64,000 nucleotides of DNA from an uncultured Clostridia bacterium. GTDB lineage: Bacteria; Bacillota; Clostridia; TANB77; CAG-508. Under the pieces are notes generated by a model. That model had not been told where the DNA came from. It did no database searches and was given only the letters and a program-made list of their open reading frames with translations. This document shows, one piece after another, positions 57,957-64,000 of the stretch (position 1 is its first letter; the number at the start of each line of letters is the position of its first letter). The position numbers were made by a program, and so were the translations under genes. Where the stretch lies: positions 1-64,000 of the forward strand of contig CANPFR010000003.1 in NCBI GenBank assembly GCA_947573445.1. The letters are read 5' to 3'.

Positions 57957-58685
57957 ATGATGATTTTACGTTTAAATTCCACAGGTCCTTATGTAGAACT
58001 TTTACAAAGTACCTTAAAAAAGTTAGGATTTTACCGAGGAAGTATCGATGGAAATTTTGGTCCACAAACAGAAAACGCAGTGAAAAATTTCCAAAGAAAT
58101 TTTGGTTTGTCAAGTGATGGAATTGTTGGTAACAAAACCTGGGATGCCCTATTTCCATACATAAATGGCTATACTAATTATACTGTCAGAAGTGGAGATA
58201 CTCTCTTTAAAATCGCTCAAAATTTTTCTACTACCATAGACAGCATCATTTATGCCAACCCAGATATTGATGCTGAAAATTTGCAAATTGGGCAAAAAAT
58301 TATTGTTCCCTTTGGCACAATAGTACCAACCAATATTAGTTATACTTCAGATTTTATGGAAATGAATTTATCTGCTCTAAAAACAATTTATCCATTTCTC
58401 GAAATTTCAATGATTGGCACAAGTGTTCTTGGTAAAAATATTCCTGTTGTCAAGTTTGGAAATGGTAGTAAGGAAGTGTTTTATTGTGCTTCAACACACG
58501 CAAATGAATGGATTACCACTCCATTACTTATGAAATTTTTAGAAAACTTATCCAAAAGTTATGTCAATGGCATGCAGATTTATGGAAAAGATCCTCGAGA
58601 ATTATTTGCCGAAGTCTCACTTTACCTGGTGCCTATGGTAAATCCAGACGGGAGTGGTTTTATTTTTACAGGACTTTTGGCATAA
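57957..58685 (+). CDS. M14 zinc carboxypeptidase with PG-binding and LysM domains, 3'-truncated
   Basis: 242 residues. PG_binding_1 (residues about 5-65, [20 protein letters not shown]), LysM ([17 protein letters not shown]...), then the start of an M14 gamma-D-glutamyl-L-diamino acid peptidase domain. Its first zinc ligands are in [18 protein letters not shown] (HxxE), followed by VPMVNPDG. The family continues for well over 100 residues with the third ligand and catalytic Glu; here it ends [10 protein letters not shown]. The break coincides with the 3' side of a serine recombinase gene, suggesting insertion into this gene. Confidence 0.8.
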   Translation: MMILRLNSTGPYVELLQSTLKKLGFYRGSIDGNFGPQTENAVKNFQRNFGLSSDGIVGNKTWDALFPYINGYTNYTVRSGDTLFKIAQNFSTTIDSIIYANPDIDAENLQIGQKIIVPFGTIVPTNISYTSDFMEMNLSALKTIYPFLEISMIGTSVLGKNIPVVKFGNGSKEVFYCASTHANEWITTPLLMKFLENLSKSYVNGMQIYGKDPRELFAEVSLYLVPMVNPDGSGFIFTGLLA

Positions 58686-58715
58686 TTAAGATTTATGATA
58701 TTAATAAATCAACCA
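58686..58715. other. probable attachment junction (attL candidate)
   Basis: The M14 reading frame departs from the family after VNPDG at about 58650, and the recombinase stop is at 58716. Large serine recombinases integrate at short core sites, so one end of the element should lie at about 58645-58715. The other end was not found in the window. Confidence 0.4.
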
Positions 58716-60278
58716 TTATTTTCCCTTTTTTTCTCGGAATCCAAATTTTAACCACACATTCTTCTTCTCATCAATCTCAATCTTCTCAATCAACTGAAAC
58801 AAAACTCTCTTCGAAAAACACTCCTTTTTCAAAAATGTTTCTACCAATTGGTCAATTTTCAACTTCTTTTCTTTTACTACATCTTTATAAAAGCCTAATT
58901 TCTCCTCCATTTCTTGTTTACAACTTTCCAAAATCTCTTTCTTTCCTCTGATTTTCTGCCCATAATGCACAAAATCACTCTCCGTGATAATTCCCTTCAA
59001 CCTATCTTCATACAAAATAGCCATCTGCCTTGTCAAATCATTTATTTGTTTATTAATCTCTTCCAATTCCTTGTCTTTCTTCGACTCTGCCACATTTTGA
59101 TTCTGATACCTTTGATAAATCTTCTCCAATTTTTCCTTTTCACAATGCATTTTCAAAAAATTATCCACACAATCGAAAATTACTTTTTCAAGCTCACCAT
59201 AATTCAAATGTTGTGGTAAACAAAATCCCTTCCTGGAATTTCTACATGTGATATAAGCAATTGGATTTTTAATTACCTTTCCCTTTTTCGTCAGTTTTGC
59301 TCCCACCTCCAAATGACTATGACACGTTTTGCACTTCAGCAATCCTCTTAAACAATATTCACGTTTTGTCTTCTGATTCATCCCCCTTTTCTTTAACAAG
59401 AACTGCACTTTTTCAAAATCTTCTTTCGAAATAATTGCATCATGTGTATACTCTGTGACAACATACTGTTCTTCTGGAAGCTTTACTCTTTTTTTCGTTT
59501 TATATGATATCTTCACTCGCTTATTGGCCACTGTATGTCCAATATACACTTTATTTTGTAGCAAATTTCGCAAGGTAACCACATTCCATTTTTTGATCTC
59601 ACTTAAATTTTTAGCATATCCACTTGGTGATTGAATCCCCTTTTCATTCAAATATTTCTGAATTGCATGAATACTATTTCCTGCCAAATACAAATTGAAA
59701 ATCTTCCTCACAACATAAGCCACATTTTCATCTACCACCAAATGATTTTTCTGTGTCAAATCTTTCTGATAACCATATGGTGCATATGTACACATATATT
59801 CCCCCTTTCTTTGTTTCTCCCTTAACACACTACGCACTTTTTTGGAAATATCTTTTGCATACGAATCATTGATAATCGCACGAAACGGTGTAAGCTCACT
59901 CCAACTACTATTGGCAAATGTATCAATTCCATCATTTAGTGCAACATAACGTATTTTATGTTCTGGAAAATAAACCTCCATATAATGCCCCAATTGAATA
60001 TATTCTCTGCCAAGTCTGGAAAAATCCTTAGTCACAATCATGTTAATTTTGCCAGATTCAATATCAGCAATTAATCGATTAAATCCTGGCCTGTCAAATG
60101 TTGTTCCAGATACACCATCATCCACATATTCATCAACCAATTCCAATTGATTTTCTTCCACATAACGCTGAATCATATCCCTTTGGTTTCCAATACTCTC
60201 ACTTTCCTGCTTATCTCCATCCTCACGTGACAAACGAATATAAGACGCTACTTTAAACTTCTCACAATTGTCCCTCAT
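58716..60278 (-). CDS. large serine recombinase
   Basis: Site-specific integrase of a phage or conjugative element. 520 residues. Resolvase catalytic domain starting VASYIRLSREDGD, with the nucleophile Ser in this motif and later DGVSGTTFDRPGFNRL and TKDFSRLGREYIQLG. Then the recombinase domain (GYQKDLTQKN...), a zinc ribbon (CLRGLLKCKTCHSHL and ITCRNSRKGFC) and a C-terminal coiled coil. Full length for the family. Confidence 0.95.
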   Translation of the reverse strand: MRDNCEKFKVASYIRLSREDGDKQESESIGNQRDMIQRYVEENQLELVDEYVDDGVSGTTFDRPGFNRLIADIESGKINMIVTKDFSRLGREYIQLGHYMEVYFPEHKIRYVALNDGIDTFANSSWSELTPFRAIINDSYAKDISKKVRSVLREKQRKGEYMCTYAPYGYQKDLTQKNHLVVDENVAYVVRKIFNLYLAGNSIHAIQKYLNEKGIQSPSGYAKNLSEIKKWNVVTLRNLLQNKVYIGHTVANKRVKISYKTKKRVKLPEEQYVVTEYTHDAIISKEDFEKVQFLLKKRGMNQKTKREYCLRGLLKCKTCHSHLEVGAKLTKKGKVIKNPIAYITCRNSRKGFCLPQHLNYGELEKVIFDCVDNFLKMHCEKEKLEKIYQRYQNQNVAESKKDKELEEINKQINDLTRQMAILYEDRLKGIITESDFVHYGQKIRGKKEILESCKQEMEEKLGFYKDVVKEKKLKIDQLVETFLKKECFSKRVLFQLIEKIEIDEKKNVWLKFGFREKKGK

Positions 60279-60393
60279 TACCCCTTCTCTCCTTCAAATA
60301 ATCCAAAAATATTTTCTCTATCACTGCCTCAAATGTATCCCCCATTTGAGAAAATGAAATATATAACCTTATTTGATTCTCGTCTTTTTTCAT
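60262..60393 (-). CDS. small protein (43 aa) overlapping the recombinase start
   Basis: MKKDENQIRLYISFSQMGDT... ending LKERRGNEGQL; it overlaps the recombinase start by 17 bases, implying coupling. The ribosome site is GAGGGGAAGAAATA. Small proteins of this kind often precede serine recombinases in clostridial elements, but I cannot name its role. Confidence 0.55.
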   Translation of the reverse strand: MKKDENQIRLYISFSQMGDTFEAVIEKIFLDYLKERRGNEGQL

Positions 60394-60588
60394 TATTTCT
60401 TCCCCTCATTCATCTTATGAACAAAATCTCACTCAAATGACTTATTATTAGCAAGAAACGCTAAAATCGATTTTAAGGCACTTTTAAAATTTTTTTATAC
60501 ATAAATGATTAAAACCAAAAAATATTGGCCAATATATGCCATTTGATGCTTCTAGAGTACATAAATTTATATCCTATCAAACAAATTC

Positions 60589-60617
60589 TTGACTTTACGT
60601 AAATAATTTGATATAAT
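60589..60617 (+). promoter_or_regulatory. promoter TTGACT-N17-TATAAT
   Basis: TTGACT at 60589-60594 and TATAAT at 60612-60617, spacing 17, before the orphan gene at 60653. Confidence 0.75.
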
Positions 60618-60652
60618 AAAGTTCTAAAAAATATAGAAAAAGGAGATAACAT

Positions 60653-61246
60653 ATGGCAAATTTGACACAAAAGCAAAAAGAATTTTTTAAACGGAAAAAA
60701 GCAGAGTTAAATGCTCAATTTGTAGAACCCAAGTATTGGAAATATACTATCCAATATGTAAAAAGAGCGAACCAAGCAGATGTAGCGATTTCAAAAAATC
60801 ATATTATTTTTGATTATATGGCAATCGGTATTGCTTGTCTTGCAAAAGAACTTAAAAACAGCCAAGACAAAAAAGTTATCTATGTACTTCATAGGGACTA
60901 CCTCTCTATCGGTGAATCCAAGCTATATAATACGCTTTTCACACAAAAAGCTAATACGTATTCTTTATTTGAGAATGCACTTAGTCAACTTACTGATGAA
61001 CCTAAACTCATCCTGGATGAATATTTTTCTGACAAAACCTATCCAAGTTTTATGGCTGGCCTTTTGCTCTATTCTCAAGTGACCTACACTGCAATGGGGT
61101 ATTCCCAAAATCCAAACGTATCATTGGATTTTGAAAACTTCAATGATACCATAAATGCTCAAAAACTGGCTTTTGATACACTCAAAAAACTAGTAATTGA
61201 CAATTACCTGGGTTCTCTTCAAGCTTTTTTAAATGGCGACGATTAA
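60653..61246 (+). CDS. orphan protein (197 aa) with an early in-frame CGG
   Basis: MANLTQKQKEFFKRKKAELN start behind AAAAAGGAGATAAC and a near-consensus promoter. Soluble, mostly helical, with segments such as NHIIFDYMAIGIACLAKELK and KVIYVLHRDYLSIGESKLY. No recognised family. CGG is in frame at codon 14; a +1 shift would stop after five codons. It lies beside the recombinase, so it may be element cargo. Confidence 0.6.
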   Translation: MANLTQKQKEFFKRKKAELNAQFVEPKYWKYTIQYVKRANQADVAISKNHIIFDYMAIGIACLAKELKNSQDKKVIYVLHRDYLSIGESKLYNTLFTQKANTYSLFENALSQLTDEPKLILDEYFSDKTYPSFMAGLLLYSQVTYTAMGYSQNPNVSLDFENFNDTINAQKLAFDTLKKLVIDNYLGSLQAFLNGDD

Positions 61247-61269
61247 CATACTTTTTGCAAAATCTCCAA

Positions 61270-61318
61270 AAGCACCCCCTGAAATCTTTATCTTCAGGAG
61301 GTGCTTCATTTTTTTAAT
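61270..61318 (+). terminator. terminator of the orphan gene at 60653
   Basis: AAGCACC and CCTGAA pair with TTCAGG and GGTGCTT around one mismatch, followed by a T run. Confidence 0.85.
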
Positions 61319-61346
61319 CCTATTTCACATTACTTATCAATAATAA

Positions 61347-61382
61347 AGCTCTATAATTACTGATTTTCAGCACTATAGAGCT
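61347..61382 (-). terminator. tRNA-Ser terminator
   Basis: AGCTCTATA / TATAGAGCT stem ten bases beyond the tRNA 3' end, with TTATTATT on the minus strand. Confidence 0.7.
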
Positions 61383-61391
61383 ATTTTTATT

Positions 61392-61483
61392 TGGCGGAGT
61401 GAGTGGGATTCGAACCCACGGGCCCTTATTCAGGACTACTACAGTTCCAGTGTAGCTCGTTATGACCACTTCGATACCACTCC
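61392..61483 (-). tRNA. tRNA-Ser (anticodon GGA)
   Basis: 92 bases including an encoded CCA. Acceptor GGAGTGG / TCACTCC, anticodon stem CTACA / TGTAG with loop CTGGAAC (anticodon GGA at 61448-61446), a long variable arm as in serine tRNAs, and T arm GTGGG-TTCGAAT-CCCAC. The anticodon loop is the normal seven bases. It reads TCC/TCT and is not the tRNA needed for CGG. Confidence 0.95.
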
Positions 61484-61741
61484 ATCAAATTTATTATACC
61501 ATAAAGTTAAACATTTAACAACCCTTTCTTCTAATATTTTCCCCTTTCTCCTTTTTTTACAACATATTCTACTAAAAACGCATTCCCTCTTTTAAAATTA
61601 TTTCTTTAACAAATACTTTTTCATACAAATTCCACCCTCTATTTTACTTAAAACTCATTATAAGTAAAACTCTTATCCATAAAAAAACAACTAGAACATT
61701 AGTTATTCACTAATTTCTAGTTGTTTCTTTTTAAGCTCTCC

Positions 61742-64000
61742 TTAAATTTTCTTTACATCAGTCAATACTAATTTTAATAATGCAAAATCAGTAATTGTGA
61801 CGTCTCCATTGTAATTGATGTCAGCTGCTTTTAATTCATTTCCTGTTAACTTTTTAGTTTCAATAAGATGTAATTTTAATTTTGCAAAATCAGTAATTGT
61901 GACTTTTCCATCACCATTAATATCACCTGTTACAATTAACGTAAATTGTAATGTTGAGCCTACTTTTAATGTCATACCTGTTGCAACAATATCATTTTCT
62001 CCTAATTGTTTTCCATTTTTATCCAAAAATACTAAATCTTGTTCTGTTTCCACATTCTCTTTCAACTTCTTTACTGTTGTTTCAGGAGAAATCTTTGAAA
62101 TATAGCCTCCTTCTATCTTATAAATTTTTGACGTAATTCCCTCTGGCTTATCTGCATCTTTTTCAATCCATGTAACAATTGCTTTTACTGTTCCTTTATT
62201 TCCTGCTTTATCTACAAACTCAAATGTAAATTCTCCATTTTCTGTAAAAGTATATGTTCTGTTACCACCATTATTAACAATTGTTATTGATTCACTTTCA
62301 TTTGACAAAGTCGCTACGACAGCATTACGTGTACTTTCTTGTGTGCTATATCTAATTTCTGCTGTTGGAGTAGTTTTGTCAATCCAATCTACTTCTGCAA
62401 CATGCTCTTTTACTTCATAACCCTCTGTATCAGACTCATCTTTATATTCAAACGTAAATTTGCCATTTTCTGTAAAGGTATACTTATTTCGTCCCTCATT
62501 ATTTGTAATTTCAACATTTACATCTTTATTACCAGTTGTATCAATTATATATGGGTTAATTGTTGCTACAACATCTTTATTGGTTGTGCTTGTAATATCA
62601 TAAGTTATATCACTTGCTAAAATCTTAGTATCATTATCAATATAATCTACTTTTACACTTTTGCATAGTATATTATTGGCTTTATCAAGAAGTCTAAATT
62701 TATAATTTCCACTTGTTTCCAAAACCTGTTCTAATGGATTTGATATCGCTTGTTTTAAACCTCTTAAAATTTCTTTTTCTGCCTCATCAGTTATTGTTAC
62801 ACTATGACCTTCAGCATCAAAATACTCTTCATTGGTAACTTCTCCATTTGTTAACGTAGTTACATAACTTTCAACAGATGTAACACTTCCAGTTGTATTT
62901 TTATAGATAATTTTTGTGATAATTCCATTTTCATCTACCTCAGCCACTTTAGATACATTACCTGAATTATCTAAATAGGTGATACTAGATATTTTTCCAT
63001 TTTCAACTTCAACATAATTCATTTTATGATTGTTTTCATCTAATAAATATACATCTTCGCTAATGTTATCTAATAAAATAAGTAATTTCTTATCAGCATC
63101 TAGTCTATAATTTACATCTGCTGTTGGACCATTTTTATCAATCCAACTAACTTTTGCAATACTAGAACCTGTATTTCCATTTTCATCTACAAACTCAAAT
63201 GTAAATTCTCCATTTTCTGTAAATACATAAGTATCATTTCCACCATTATTTGTAATTGTTATTTTTGTGCTTGGATTAACAAGTCTTGCTACTACATTAC
63301 CATTTGTTGGTTCGGTAGTACTATATGCAATACCTGCTGTAGGATGTGGATTCTTAGTCATATCTTGATACAAATTAAATGCTCTTGCTGCAAACCAATT
63401 TCCATTTGTTCTGTCAGCAACTATTTTTACATATTGAACTTCCTTTGGCGTATCAATTGCAAAATCTTGTGTAAAAGCTTTCGCTTGTTCAATTGTATTG
63501 GCTTGGGTAGGATAAGTAATACCCTGTCTACTTGTCAATACTTCCCAATTTTCACCATCCATACTTCCCCAAATAGTTCCATCAACAATTCTACCATTAC
63601 CACCACCAGCAGGTACAAATTCTACTGCTGATAAATATACTGGGTTATCTAATTTAATTGTAATAAATCTTTGCGTATCTGTTCCATTCCATGCTGAATG
63701 CCATCTTGTGTTATAATTTGCATCTAGTGCATTTGTCGCAGCTCCTTGATTAGCAGTCGCTTGAGTAGATACACTATTTAAAGTTAAGTGTGATACTGGT
63801 ATATATTTTCTTGTATCTGGTTGATTATCTTCTGTAAATTGATATAATTCTGATGCAGGACTTGTTAATTTTGTACCTGTTGCTGATTGTCGTACCTGTA
63901 CAGTTTTGTTACCTGACAAATCTGGAGAAACTACACTATATGATTTCCATTCGTCTTTCTCTGTATAACGCCATTGTGTGCTTAAATTTACACCAATAAC
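61742..64000 (-). CDS. large extracellular protein: discoidin domain, repeats and dockerin (5' end beyond window)
   Basis: Open to the window edge, so the N-terminus is missing. From the visible start: an F5/8 type C (discoidin) domain (NARWHSAW-like: NYNTRWHSAWNGTDTQRFIT ... RAFNLYQD). Then at least three repeats of a beta-sandwich unit with TENGEFTFEFVDENGN-type ends and a WIDK linker. The C-terminus is a type I dockerin (GDINGDGKVTITDFAKLKL and DINYNGDVTITDFALLKL, two calcium loops). Likely secreted and glycan- or host-binding. A dockerin implies a cohesin partner somewhere in the genome. Confidence 0.85.
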   Translation of the reverse strand, partial: VIGVNLSTQWRYTEKDEWKSYSVVSPDLSGNKTVQVRQSATGTKLTSPASELYQFTEDNQPDTRKYIPVSHLTLNSVSTQATANQGAATNALDANYNTRWHSAWNGTDTQRFITIKLDNPVYLSAVEFVPAGGGNGRIVDGTIWGSMDGENWEVLTSRQGITYPTQANTIEQAKAFTQDFAIDTPKEVQYVKIVADRTNGNWFAARAFNLYQDMTKNPHPTAGIAYSTTEPTNGNVVARLVNPSTKITITNNGGNDTYVFTENGEFTFEFVDENGNTGSSIAKVSWIDKNGPTADVNYRLDADKKLLILLDNISEDVYLLDENNHKMNYVEVENGKISSITYLDNSGNVSKVAEVDENGIITKIIYKNTTGSVTSVESYVTTLTNGEVTNEEYFDAEGHSVTITDEAEKEILRGLKQAISNPLEQVLETSGNYKFRLLDKANNILCKSVKVDYIDNDTKILASDITYDITSTTNKDVVATINPYIIDTTGNKDVNVEITNNEGRNKYTFTENGKFTFEYKDESDTEGYEVKEHVAEVDWIDKTTPTAEIRYSTQESTRNAVVATLSNESESITIVNNGGNRTYTFTENGEFTFEFVDKAGNKGTVKAIVTWIEKDADKPEGITSKIYKIEGGYISKISPETTVKKLKENVETEQDLVFLDKNGKQLGENDIVATGMTLKVGSTLQFTLIVTGDINGDGKVTITDFAKLKLHLIETKKLTGNELKAADINYNGDVTITDFALLKLVLTDVKKI

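Noticed and set aside
61392-61483. tRNA in the window as the CGG-decoding or quadruplet-decoding tRNA
   Set aside because: It is a normal tRNA-Ser with anticodon GGA and a seven-base loop.

Overview
The window looks like chromosomal DNA of a low-GC, anaerobic, spore-forming-type Firmicute (Clostridia-like, probably an uncultured gut lineage). The evidence is the AT-rich composition, strong AGGAGG ribosome sites, TTGACA-N17-TATAAT promoters, a SleB-type cortex hydrolase, a PASTA-bearing class B penicillin-binding protein, meso-DAP cell-wall genes (MurE with the DNPR motif, DapF), an HrcA/CIRCE heat-shock locus and a trimeric bifurcating-type [FeFe]-hydrogenase.

Layout. 1-5 kb: pilin-leader fragment, sleB, a starch-binding-like protein, a split TauE/SafE-type transporter, lexA, a ferritin-like protein. 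5-13 kb: obgE, cupin, trpS, typA, plsC, cmk, a P-loop/Asp23-like protein, NUDIX. 13-17 kb: pyrF operon, a higher-GC broken gene, pyrC. 17-24 kb: dnaJ, NUDIX, MazG-like, dnaK, grpE, hrcA behind a CIRCE element. 24-28 kb: accessory proteins including an HELGH metalloprotease, separated by gene remnants. 28-38 kb: topA, murG, ftsW, mraY, murE, a U32 peptidase, pyrB. 38-44 kb: alpha/beta hydrolase and the hydA-hydB-hydC hydrogenase operon. 44-52 kb: pilin-like protein, an orphan gene, dapF, PBP, a J-domain-like protein, an HD protein. 52-58 kb: rsmA, a TSCPD protein, dgt, hslO, membrane proteins. 58-64 kb: an M14 peptidase gene that stops abruptly beside a large serine recombinase, an orphan gene, tRNA-Ser(GGA), and a large discoidin/dockerin surface protein running off the end.

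The most unusual observation concerns translation. Nine genes (sleB, a TSUP transporter half, pyrF, hrcA, ftsW, mraY, a U32 peptidase, hydB/nuoF and a pilin-like gene) lose their conserved reading frame at an in-frame CGG codon. In every case skipping exactly one base, so that CGGN is read as the glycine codon GGN, restores the conserved protein. There are ten such sites (two in the U32 gene). The inserted C always lies directly before a glycine codon, never in another codon phase. By eye I found no in-frame CGG read as arginine in any recognised housekeeping gene, although CGG is common out of frame. This suggests CGG is unassigned or quadruplet-decoded here and triggers +1 frameshifting, which would be a genome-wide recoding system. 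The exceptions are in-frame CGGs in five orphan or foreign-looking genes, where the first CGG is always at codon 14-18 and a +1 shift would abort translation, plus one in a gene fragment.

Other points: a family of small intergenic hairpin repeats, back-to-back consensus promoters at 20.3 kb, a Trp-containing upstream ORF before trpS, and a PBP gene with no normal start codon. All calls are from reading the sequence; no searches were run.
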